Part shown: piece by piece, positions 8,198 to 14,728 of the stretch
How the letters are laid out: each line of letters begins with the position of its first letter
Numbering within the stretch: the first letter of the stretch is position 1
Origin: an uncultured Clostridia bacterium
GTDB lineage: Bacteria; Bacillota; Clostridia; TANB77; CAG-508
Assembly: GCA_946401865.1 (NCBI GenBank)
Contig: CAMIVO010000017.1
Span: forward strand, 1-36,619
DNA length: 36,619 nucleotides
Direction of reading: 5' to 3'
The notes under the pieces: model-generated
Seen by the model: the letters and a program-made list of their open reading frames with translations, nothing else
What the model was told of the DNA's origin: nothing
Database searches by the model: none
Position numbers and translations under genes: made by a program

Positions 8198-8433
8198 GTG
8201 ACAATGTTGTCTACAATTATACCACATACAATAAACTCTACTGCCAAATAGCAACCTAATTTTACAATAGAAAGTCCTATGTTATATAAAAATATACTAT
8301 GTAAAGAAATAAGATTGTAACTTAATAGAATAGCACCTATTATTGAAATTATAAATGATAATATAAGACCTGATTTCATAATTTTTAAATCTTTTTTATC
8401 TATATCTATAAACAATTTTTTAATTTTTTCCAT
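8185..8433 (-). CDS. Small membrane protein of unknown function
   Basis: An 82-residue protein that I do not recognise by family. After a charged N-terminus (MEKIKKLFIDIDKKDLK), two or three hydrophobic helices follow (about residues 22-43, 44-60 and 60-75), so it is an integral membrane protein with a short N-terminal cytoplasmic segment. An in-frame TTG at 8451 would add six residues, but AAAGGG sits nine bases before the ATG at 8433, which fixes the start. Its stop overlaps the rpmF-secG terminator. It is transcribed away from the VanZ-like gene, and both appear to use the palindromic promoter region at 8538-8579. Coding potential is supported by the ribosome binding site, the promoter and an intact hydrophobic pattern. 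Confidence 0.7.
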   Translation of the reverse strand: MEKIKKLFIDIDKKDLKIMKSGLILSFIISIIGAILLSYNLISLHSIFLYNIGLSIVKLGCYLAVEFIVCGIIVDNIVTKKE

Positions 8434-8539
8434 AATATCAAACCCTTTCAATATTTATATTAACATAAAAAAAATGAAGAATCAAAGGAAATTACTGGAA
8501 ATAGTATACTTGTAAAAAAAGAAAGATGTGTAAAATTTT

Positions 8540-8568
8540 TTGACGTATATTTTATTTAATGATAGAAT
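8540..8568 (+). promoter_or_regulatory. Promoter of the VanZ-like gene, rightward half of an overlapping pair
   Basis: TTGACG (8540-8545), a 17-base spacer, TAGAAT (8563-8568). The -35 box lies in the left arm of the perfect inverted repeat TTTTGACGT / ACGTCAAAA (8538-8546 and 8571-8579). The predicted start point falls on the -35 box of the opposing promoter. Confidence 0.6.
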
Positions 8569-8577
8569 AGACGTCAA
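8549..8577 (-). promoter_or_regulatory. Promoter of the small membrane protein gene, leftward half of an overlapping pair
   Basis: On the minus strand TTGACG (8577-8572), a 17-base spacer and TAAAAT (8554-8549). It overlaps the rightward promoter almost completely, so RNA polymerase can occupy only one at a time. Confidence 0.55.
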
Positions 8578-8653
8578 AATAGTTTGTAATAAAAACATAA
8601 GATAAATGAGAAAAAGATTTAAAAAAAATATATAAAGGAAGATGAAAATAGAT

Positions 8654-9145
8654 ATGAAAATAAATATTTTAAGAGCAATTTTAATTGTTTTATTAATTAC
8701 CCAAATGTGGGTTATATTTGGTTTTTCTGGGCAAAATGGTGACGAATCTGGATCAATAAGCAGAAAGATTACAGAAGCGGTTACCAAAAATATTAGTTCT
8801 ATACAAAATTTAGAAAAACAAGAAAAAGAAAAAGTTTTAAAAAAGATAGAACATATAATTAGAAAACTTGCACATTTTTCACTTTATGCCATAATAGGAT
8901 TTTTATTAATGAGTTTAATGAGTACATATAAATTAAAACAAAAAAATAGAATTTTGTTAAGTTGCAGTATAGGGCTTTTATATGCAATTTCAGATGAAAT
9001 ACATCAAGCTTTTATTCCAGGAAGAGGACCTCAAATAGCAGATGTGGGAATAGATTTTAGTGGGGTAGTGGTAGGAATGTGTGTTGTTTTAGTGGCTATC
9101 AGTTTTTATACAAATAAAACTGTAAAACGAGAAAATCACACTTAA
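8654..9145 (+). CDS. VanZ-like family membrane protein
   Basis: A 163-residue integral membrane protein of the VanZ-like family. VanZ itself gives low-level teicoplanin resistance, but most family members have no known role. Four hydrophobic helices are visible: near the N-terminus, at about residues 75-95, 100-120 and 135-155. Family signatures include FSGQNGDESGSISRKI after the first helix, IIRKLAHFSLYAIIGF, and AISDEIHQAFIPGRGPQIADVGID near the C-terminus. An ATG at 8642 is in frame, but AAAGGA (8635-8640) is too close to it and correctly spaced for the ATG at 8654. No resistance genes are nearby, so a resistance function should not be assumed. It is divergent from the small membrane protein gene. 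Confidence 0.85.
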   Translation: MKINILRAILIVLLITQMWVIFGFSGQNGDESGSISRKITEAVTKNISSIQNLEKQEKEKVLKKIEHIIRKLAHFSLYAIIGFLLMSLMSTYKLKQKNRILLSCSIGLLYAISDEIHQAFIPGRGPQIADVGIDFSGVVVGMCVVLVAISFYTNKTVKRENHT

Positions 9146-9190
9146 AACGAATATAAAAGATTAAAATTCATAAAATATATATAAACCGCA

Positions 9191-9219
9191 TTGACAAAAG
9201 TGAAAAAATCACATATAAT
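9191..9219 (+). promoter_or_regulatory. Consensus promoter of the ATPase-RloB pair
   Basis: Perfect TTGACA (9191-9196), a 17-base spacer and perfect TATAAT (9214-9219), 20 bases before the start codon. The spacer carries a small dyad GTGA-AAAAA-TCAC that could be an operator, but this is weak. Confidence 0.8.
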
Positions 9220-9239
9220 AAATTAAAGGAGGAGATCAA

Positions 9240-10628
9240 ATGCTAATAAGATTCAAAGTATCTAATTTTTTATCTTTTGATGATATGCAAGAAATATCAA
9301 TGATATCAGGAAAACCAAGATTGAAAGAAGAACATGTGCAAGATGTGGATGGAAAATTAAAGTTATTGAAGTTTTCGGCTTTATTTGGAGCAAATGCATC
9401 TGGAAAGTCAAGTCTATTAAAAGCAATGGTCTATGCACAAAACATTATTATTAGTGGAATGCAGTTTAGTAGTAATTTATATTGCAAAATACATTCTAAA
9501 AACAAAGAAAAAATTACAACTTTTGATTTTGAAATAAAAATAGATGATAAGTATTATTCATATGGATTTGATGTTTTATTATATAAAAATGAAATAAAAG
9601 CTGAATGGTTATATGAATTAAAATATAAAGAAGAAAATAAAATATTTGTTAGAGAAATTAATAAAAGTATAGATCTTAATGAGAATTATTTTATAGATAA
9701 AACACTATATGAAAGACTAAAAATATATGCAATGGATATTGAAAAGCAAGATAATGTTTTATTTTTAACAGTAATGAACAAAAATAAAGATGCATTATAT
9801 GCTGATGAAAAAAACAATATAAATATATTCAAAAAGATATATGAATGGTTTAGTCAAACTTTGACAGTAATTTTACCTGGAGTAAAGCCTATAGATGATT
9901 CATATTATGCATCAGAAGAAAATCTTGAAAAAATAACAGAAATTGTATCAAAATTTGGTACAGGTATTAGTAAATGCAAAATTGAGCCAATAAAAATGGA
10001 AGAGCTATCGGCAAAAATACCACCACAGATATTAAGTGATGTCATCAAATTTACTGAAAACAATTATATGAATATGTCTAAACAAGCTAATAAAAAAATA
10101 AAGACTAATTCGTTTTTAAGAGTAAATAATGAATTATATATTTTTGAAAAGAAAAACAGCGAATCAATGGATATAAAGACAATTAAATTTGAGCATAGAA
10201 ATAATGATGGTGAATATTCATTTTCAGAGGAATCTGATGGCACAATAAGATTACTAGATTTAATAGAAATATTACTAAATAATAAAAGAAACAAAGTTTA
10301 CGTAATAGATGAATTAGATAGATGTTTGCATCCACAACTAACTTATAGATTTGTTGAAAGCTTTTTAAATAAAACAGATAGTAAAAATGTTCAACTAATT
10401 GTAACTACACATGAATCAAGATTACTTAATTTTGACCTTCTAAGAAGAGATGAAATATGGTTTGCTAATAGAGAAGAAAATGGACCAACAAAATTGTATT
10501 CTTTAGAAGATTACAATGAAAGGTTTGATAAGAAAATAGATAAAGCATACCTAGAAGGCAGATATGGAGGCGTTCCTATATTCGAAACTCTATTTCCGAT
10601 AGGAGATGGTAGAAATGAGAATATCTAG
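9240..10628 (+). CDS. AAA15-type ATPase (AbiLi/RloA-like) of a putative defence pair
   Basis: A 462-residue SMC/ABC-like ATPase of the AAA15/AAA_21 type, found alone or paired with nucleases in phage-defence and abortive-infection systems. The N-terminus MLIRFKVSNFLSFDD is the typical first strand. Walker A is GANASGKSS at residues 50-58 (K56). Walker B is VYVIDELDRCLHP with D357 and E358. TTHESRLL near residue 388 is the H-switch position. The middle (about residues 80-320) is the insertion expected instead of a coiled coil. AAAGGAGGAG gives a strong start at 9240. The downstream RloB-like gene overlaps its 3' end by 14 bases, so they are translationally coupled. This layout matches AbiL/RloAB-type pairs; defence activity is inferred from family and context. 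Confidence 0.85.
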   Translation: MLIRFKVSNFLSFDDMQEISMISGKPRLKEEHVQDVDGKLKLLKFSALFGANASGKSSLLKAMVYAQNIIISGMQFSSNLYCKIHSKNKEKITTFDFEIKIDDKYYSYGFDVLLYKNEIKAEWLYELKYKEENKIFVREINKSIDLNENYFIDKTLYERLKIYAMDIEKQDNVLFLTVMNKNKDALYADEKNNINIFKKIYEWFSQTLTVILPGVKPIDDSYYASEENLEKITEIVSKFGTGISKCKIEPIKMEELSAKIPPQILSDVIKFTENNYMNMSKQANKKIKTNSFLRVNNELYIFEKKNSESMDIKTIKFEHRNNDGEYSFSEESDGTIRLLDLIEILLNNKRNKVYVIDELDRCLHPQLTYRFVESFLNKTDSKNVQLIVTTHESRLLNFDLLRRDEIWFANREENGPTKLYSLEDYNERFDKKIDKAYLEGRYGGVPIFETLFPIGDGRNENI

Positions 10629-11280
10629 TAAATTGGAAAGAACATCATTAAGCTTAGAACCTAAATCTAAATATTATATTGTTCCGGAAGGAGACAATAC
10701 TGAAATTCAATACTTTAGTGGAGTAAGGGACAATGCTCAAGAATTAGGCATTAGACCATTGATTGAAATAATACCAATAGAAAATGACGAAGAAGAATTT
10801 GGTCAAAGCCATCCAAAAAGAAAATTAAGTAATTTTGAAAAAGACTTAAGAAATGAAAAATTTACTTATGATAATGAAATCGATAAAGTTTGTTTCGTTA
10901 TAGATAGAGATCCACAAAATCTTAGTGAAAAACAGTTAGATGATTTTATTAATAACTGTAAGAAAAATGATTATGAGGTTTATTTATCTAATCCTACATT
11001 TGAATTATTCTTAATTATGCATGATAATAGAGTTTTAAAACTTAATAGACAAGAAATGCTAGAAAATAGAAGAGAAGGTAGAAAGAAAAAAAGATTTTTA
11101 GAAAAAAAGCTTTTAGAATATTTTGAATGTAATAAAACAAAATTGAATTTTGAAAAATTTAAACCTAATATAAACAAAGCAATTAAAAATGAAAAGCAAT
11201 TTTGTGAAGAATTAGATAGATTAAAAAATGAGTTAGGGTCTAATGTTGGAACATTATTAGATTCTATGATGGAAGATTAA
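10615..11280 (+). CDS. RloB-like protein (AbiLii-like), partner of the ATPase
   Basis: A 221-residue RloB-family protein. The conserved acidic positions are visible in order: E25 and E30 in PEGDNTEIQYF, D97 and D99 in VCFVIDRDPQN, and E130 in NPTFELFLIMHD. This resembles a Toprim-like metal-binding site, and the partners of OLD-type ATPases often use such sites to cut nucleic acid. An in-frame ATG at 10606 directly abuts AGGAG (10601-10605), too close to use; the ATG at 10615 has a nine-base spacing and is chosen. It overlaps the ATPase gene and ends before a strong terminator, so the pair is a self-contained cassette. The nucleolytic role is inference. Confidence 0.8.
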   Translation: MRISSKLERTSLSLEPKSKYYIVPEGDNTEIQYFSGVRDNAQELGIRPLIEIIPIENDEEEFGQSHPKRKLSNFEKDLRNEKFTYDNEIDKVCFVIDRDPQNLSEKQLDDFINNCKKNDYEVYLSNPTFELFLIMHDNRVLKLNRQEMLENRREGRKKKRFLEKKLLEYFECNKTKLNFEKFKPNINKAIKNEKQFCEELDRLKNELGSNVGTLLDSMMED

Positions 11281-11317
11281 TATATTAATATTGTTTACCG
11301 GCACGAAATAATACTCG

Positions 11318-11349
11318 TTCCTCGTATTAAAATGCGAGGAATTTTTTTT
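11318..11349 (+). terminator. Terminator of the ATPase-RloB pair
   Basis: Stem TTCCTCG (11318-11324) / CGAGGAA (11335-11341), ten-base loop, followed by T8 (11342-11349), 38 bases after the RloB stop codon. Confidence 0.9.
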
Positions 11350-11600
11350 ATTTGTAAATTCTTTTTTATTATATACAAAGACTAATTCGTTTATTCACAA
11401 AATTTTGGGGCAAAATAAAGAAATCCCTCGTTTTAAAAAAGATAAAAATAGAGATAAGAAATTAATAAAAATGAATAAATTTTTTTGGGAAAAATTTAAG
11501 ATGTTTTTATACTAAAAAAGCTTGATATTGAGCCTGCTTGAGACTTGAAAATGTAAAAATGGGAAAATTTCTTGAAAAAAATGTCAAAAAATAAAAAAAT
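11350..11600. other. Non-coding AT-rich interval before the MORN gene
   Basis: No gene or strong hairpin. The word CTTGA occurs three times within 11521-11549 (AGCTTGATATTGAGCCTGCT and onward), which could be chance. The interval separates the defence-like pair from the MORN/Hxs block. Confidence 0.4.
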
Positions 11601-11601
11601 G

Positions 11602-11610
11602 TGATATAAT
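11602..11610 (+). promoter_or_regulatory. Extended -10 promoter element of the MORN gene
   Basis: TGATATAAT: a perfect TATAAT (11605-11610) with an upstream TGn extension. No good -35 box is present, which is typical of extended -10 promoters. It lies 35 bases before the start codon. Confidence 0.6.
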
Positions 11611-11644
11611 TTAAAAATAAAAATTTAGATAGAGGAGCAAAGTT

Positions 11645-12580
11645 ATGTGGAAAACAACAAAAAAAATAATATCATTAGTAGTTGGAATATTTTTTATTTT
11701 ATCATTTTTCGCTTTTTATGGTAGCAATAGATTTGCTGCAATTTGTATATTAATTTCTGGAATACTTTTATTGCCACAGGCAAATGAATATATCAAAAAA
11801 ACAATTATTAAAAAGTATTCTAAATCAAATGAAGAATTATCAAACGAAGAAATAGCTGAAAAAGTATTGAATAGTAATGGCAACAGTATATTGAAAAAAT
11901 ATAATACCGCAAGAAAAATTATAATTGTGGTACTTGCATTTATATTTTTTGCTAATATTTCTGAAACAGACAATATACCAAATACTAGAAATACACCTAA
12001 TATAAGCAATTGGCAAAATACAAGTAGTACATCAAATATAAATAATAATTCAAAAACAGAAAGCAACACATCTACTCAAGAAATAAGCCAAAATCAACCA
12101 TTACCAGTAGATGCTAGAGAAATAGAGCAAAACACAATTGACCAAGAATTAATAGATGAATCTGTAGAAAAAACTATAACAGAAAAAAATGGTACTTATA
12201 CAGGTCAAAGAATAAACGGAAAAAAACAAGGAACAGGAAAATATGTATGGAATAATGGTGCCATATATGAAGGTGAATTTTCTGATAATAACATAAATGG
12301 AAAAGGAAAATTAACAATACCAGATAAAGGAACATATGAAGGAAACTTTATAAATGGAAAGAAAGATGGACAAGGTACAATAACATTTTCAAATGGAGAT
12401 ATATATACAGGAGAGTGGAAAGAAGACAAAATGTCTGGACAAGGCCAATATACATTTGCAAATGGAGATACTTATGAAGGAAGTTTTTTAGAGAATAAAT
12501 TTAATGGACAAGGTACATACACTAAAGGTGAAAATAAGTATACTGGAACATGGGAAAATAATCAATATAAAAATAATTAA
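11645..12580 (+). CDS. Membrane-anchored MORN-repeat protein
   Basis: A 311-residue protein. Three hydrophobic segments are visible at about residues 9-24, 28-42 and 93-108, the first two close together. A polar Asn/Ser/Thr-rich linker (about 110-165) follows, then a C-terminal array of five to six MORN repeats (about 180-308). The repeats are recognisable by recurring units such as GTGKYVWNNGAIYEGEF, GQGTITFSNGDIYTGEW and GQGQYTFANGDTYEGSF. MORN repeats form elongated beta sheets used as platforms for protein or lipid contacts; the specific partner is unknown. AGAGGAG gives a clear start. It has its own extended -10 promoter and is followed 96 bases later by hxsA with no obvious terminator between, so it may be co-transcribed with the Hxs genes. 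That link is inference. Confidence 0.85.
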   Translation: MWKTTKKIISLVVGIFFILSFFAFYGSNRFAAICILISGILLLPQANEYIKKTIIKKYSKSNEELSNEEIAEKVLNSNGNSILKKYNTARKIIIVVLAFIFFANISETDNIPNTRNTPNISNWQNTSSTSNINNNSKTESNTSTQEISQNQPLPVDAREIEQNTIDQELIDESVEKTITEKNGTYTGQRINGKKQGTGKYVWNNGAIYEGEFSDNNINGKGKLTIPDKGTYEGNFINGKKDGQGTITFSNGDIYTGEWKEDKMSGQGQYTFANGDTYEGSFLENKFNGQGTYTKGENKYTGTWENNQYKNN

Positions 12581-12676
12581 ATATGAAGATTAAGAGCACT
12601 TAGCTTAGTTTGAAAGAATAATACTTTTATTATTATGTGTGTTTTCAAGCAAAGCAAGAAAGGAATATGGTTTATT

Positions 12677-13096
12677 ATGGATGAAAATAATGGAAAAATA
12701 CTACCTAAAATAAATAAAAAAATAAATGATTTTCTATATGAAGAAGAAGGAAATATAAGCAGGGGAAAAATATTAACAGTTGGTTCATTACTTTTAATTG
12801 CAGGAATTATATTTGCAGATGAAGTATTTGCTGCACATAGGTCACATTCTTCACATAGATCACATTCATCACACTCATCATCATCTTATAGTGGACATGG
12901 AAGTCACCAAAGTCATCAGAGCCACCAAAGTCATCAGAGTGGATCAACACATAGTAATGCTGCACCAGCACACAGTAGTCATAGCAGTTCTTCTGTAAAT
13001 ACTACAACTCAAACTCCTGAAGTACCAGAAACACCACAATTACCGGATTTTCAAACACCGCAAATACCACCAGAAACTCCAATTATAGAACAATAA
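12677..13096 (+). CDS. hxsA: His-Xaa-Ser repeat protein HxsA, putative modified precursor
   Basis: A 139-residue protein with HxsA architecture. A charged leader (residues 1-31) ends in EEEGNISRGK. A hydrophobic segment follows (32-46), then DEVFAA with a signal-peptidase-like VFA/A site. Next comes a His/Ser-rich region with 12 HxS triplets (H54 to S104, including HRS, HSS, HGS and four HQS in a row) and finally a Pro/Thr-rich tail. HxsA proteins occur with two radical SAM enzymes and HxsD, all found downstream here, and are thought to be post-translationally modified on the repeats. An in-frame ATG at 12635 lacks a ribosome binding site; AAAGGA (12659-12664) favours 12677. The repeats use varied His, Ser and Gln codons, so the pattern is maintained at protein level. 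The product and activity are unknown. Confidence 0.85.
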   Translation: MDENNGKILPKINKKINDFLYEEEGNISRGKILTVGSLLLIAGIIFADEVFAAHRSHSSHRSHSSHSSSSYSGHGSHQSHQSHQSHQSGSTHSNAAPAHSSHSSSSVNTTTQTPEVPETPQLPDFQTPQIPPETPIIEQ

Positions 13097-13211
13097 AAAA
13101 CTATATAAAAATCTTAAAATAGTTGTTTAACCCAAATTGATAAAATTTTTTAAAAGAAAATAAGGTCAAAAACATAGTTTTTTTTAGTGCAAGAAAGGAA
13201 AAATAGTAAAA
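13097..13211. promoter_or_regulatory. Possible attenuator between hxsA and hxsD
   Basis: AAAAACTAT immediately after the hxsA stop can pair with either of two downstream segments, ATAGTT near 13120 or ATAGTTTTT near 13173. The second is followed by a T run and would be terminator-like. Such a switch could set an HxsA-to-enzyme ratio. The stems are short and AT-rich, so this is tentative. Confidence 0.25.
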
Positions 13212-13643
13212 ATGGAAAAGCTATATAGTATAAAAGAAAACATAGCAGAAATTACATTAGAAAAAGAAATATATCCTATAGTTGTTATAGAAAAGGCTAT
13301 TTCAAACTTTATGGAAAATGCATACATAAAAATAAAAACGGAAAATGGAAAAAAAGTAATAGTTCAGCTTGTTTTAAAAATTGTAAATAATAAAGAAAAT
13401 TTAGAAAAAATAATAGGGGATTTTTATAATGAACTATTACGAGAAGCACTAAGATACGAAATTTCTAAAGAAACTAAAAATTTAAGAGAATTAATAGTAG
13501 GAAGAGCTTTATACACAACTTGTATTGAATTAGATGATGACAGCAGTAAACAATTTGAGCAAGAAGAGAATAAGCAAGAAGATAATTTAGAGGATTATGA
13601 CTTGAATGATATAGCAGTAAACTGGTTTGAAAGAAAGAATTAA
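13212..13643 (+). CDS. hxsD: His-Xaa-Ser system protein HxsD
   Basis: A 143-residue soluble protein in the position and with the size and look of HxsD. The core (about residues 5-108) runs through EIYPIVVIEKAISNFMENAYIKI, NFYNELL-like helices and LRYEISKETKNLRELIVGRALYTTCIELD. The last 35 residues are very acidic (EQEENKQEDNLEDYDLNDIA). HxsD always accompanies the two radical SAM maturases; its role is unknown, and it may be a small carrier or recognition protein that presents HxsA, by analogy with RiPP recognition elements (inference). AAAGGA is about 12 bases before the ATG. It is 11 bases from the next gene, so it is clearly in an operon with the peptidase-like gene, hxsC and hxsB. Confidence 0.8.
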   Translation: MEKLYSIKENIAEITLEKEIYPIVVIEKAISNFMENAYIKIKTENGKKVIVQLVLKIVNNKENLEKIIGDFYNELLREALRYEISKETKNLRELIVGRALYTTCIELDDDSSKQFEQEENKQEDNLEDYDLNDIAVNWFERKN

Positions 13644-13653
13644 AGAGGTCGAA

Positions 13654-14685
13654 ATGTTAGTATATATACAAACTTTAATTGCAATTGCATTAGGAGTAGT
13701 ATCTTCGATAACAGATTTTAAAAACAAAAAAATATATAATAAAAACATAATAATAGCAGTCGGATTAAGTGGTTTAACATATCTAATATTTTTTAAACAA
13801 ATAGAAAATTTACAAAGTTATCTAATAAATCTAATAATAAGCATAATTATTTCGTTTATTTTTTTCTATTTAAAAATATGGGCAGCAGGAGATGCAAAAT
13901 TATTTTTAGCAATAGTTTTTATGATTCCCTTTGAAATATATGAGGTAAGTGATAAAAACATTTTTCCAGCACTTATCTTACTAATTATGATGTTTAGTAT
14001 AGCATTCATTTACGTTGTATTTGAAACATTTTATTTATGGGGAAAAGACAAAGATAGACTAAACAAAATAAAAATAACTAACATAGATAAAACAAAAGTA
14101 AAAGATTTTATTTTACAATATTTTATGGGATATTTTATAATTCTTTTTATTAACAATATAGCTTTAAGATTTTTTATGGAATTTAAAATTAATAATGGCG
14201 GATTAATGCTATTATGCAATATGCTTGTTTTAATTTTTACATATAGAATGATAAAAGGAAAAAAGAAAAGTTTAATAGCAACTTCTGTTTTTGCTATATT
14301 AAATTTTATTTATTATGTTTTGTTTGGATTGCAAATATATTCTTTAAATATAAAAATGTTAATTATTGTTTTGATTATTTTAATATTTAGAACTATCTCG
14401 GAAAAATACAATTATGAAGAGATAAAAATTATAGATTTAAAACCTAGAATGATTTTATCATATGGAAGTGTAATTAAGTTCTATTCATCAAGAGTAAAAG
14501 GTCTACCAAAGACCACAACAGAAACAACAGATTCTAGACTTACTGAAGTAGAAGTGGAGAGTATAAAAAGGTGGAGCAAAACAACCAAAGGACAAGATAC
14601 AATAATTATTGTAAGACATATGCCATTTGCACCATTTATATTTGCGGGAGAAGTTTTGTTTTTTATATTAAAGTTGATAGTGTAA
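13654..14685 (+). CDS. A24-type (prepilin-peptidase-like) membrane aspartic protease within the Hxs operon
   Basis: A 343-residue polytopic membrane protein with about eight hydrophobic helices. The two signature sites of the A24 aspartic proteases are present: D21 in SSITDFKNKKIYN after the first helix (family pattern DxxxxxIxN), and D80 in WAAGDAKLFLAIV (family pattern GxGDxK, here A-A-G-D-A-K). There is no N-terminal cysteine methyltransferase domain, so it resembles the short CpaA/TadV-like type with a C-terminal extension. The soluble tail (about residues 275-325, GLPKTTTETTDSRLTEVEVE) is unusual. No pilin genes are in view. Being 11 bases after hxsD and before hxsC, it may process HxsA at the membrane (inference). 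The in-frame TTG at 13627 is rejected in favour of the ATG at 13654, preceded by AGAGG. Confidence 0.75.
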   Translation: MLVYIQTLIAIALGVVSSITDFKNKKIYNKNIIIAVGLSGLTYLIFFKQIENLQSYLINLIISIIISFIFFYLKIWAAGDAKLFLAIVFMIPFEIYEVSDKNIFPALILLIMMFSIAFIYVVFETFYLWGKDKDRLNKIKITNIDKTKVKDFILQYFMGYFIILFINNIALRFFMEFKINNGGLMLLCNMLVLIFTYRMIKGKKKSLIATSVFAILNFIYYVLFGLQIYSLNIKMLIIVLIILIFRTISEKYNYEEIKIIDLKPRMILSYGSVIKFYSSRVKGLPKTTTETTDSRLTEVEVESIKRWSKTTKGQDTIIIVRHMPFAPFIFAGEVLFFILKLIV

Positions 14686-14728
14686 GTCTTTATTGTTATA
14701 ATTCAGCGTGAAAGGAATGTATAAAAAA

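Noticed and set aside
8482..8787. Minus-strand open frame over the divergent promoter region and the start of the VanZ-like gene
   Set aside because: It covers the palindromic promoter and antisense to a recognisable VanZ-like start; composition is that of reversed A-rich DNA.
12798..12998. A His/Ile-rich +1 frame inside hxsA
   Set aside because: It is a frame shadow of the HxS triplets. It has no proper ribosome binding site, and codon variation preserves the hxsA frame, not this one.
12677..13096. Reading the His-rich protein as a metal chaperone or zinc-binding protein
   Set aside because: The strict HxS spacing together with the adjacent hxsD, hxsC and hxsB genes fits HxsA far better.
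13654..14685. Calling this a type IV prepilin peptidase (pilD)
   Set aside because: No pilin or assembly genes are nearby, the methyltransferase domain is missing and the gene is inside the Hxs operon. Only the protease fold is supported.
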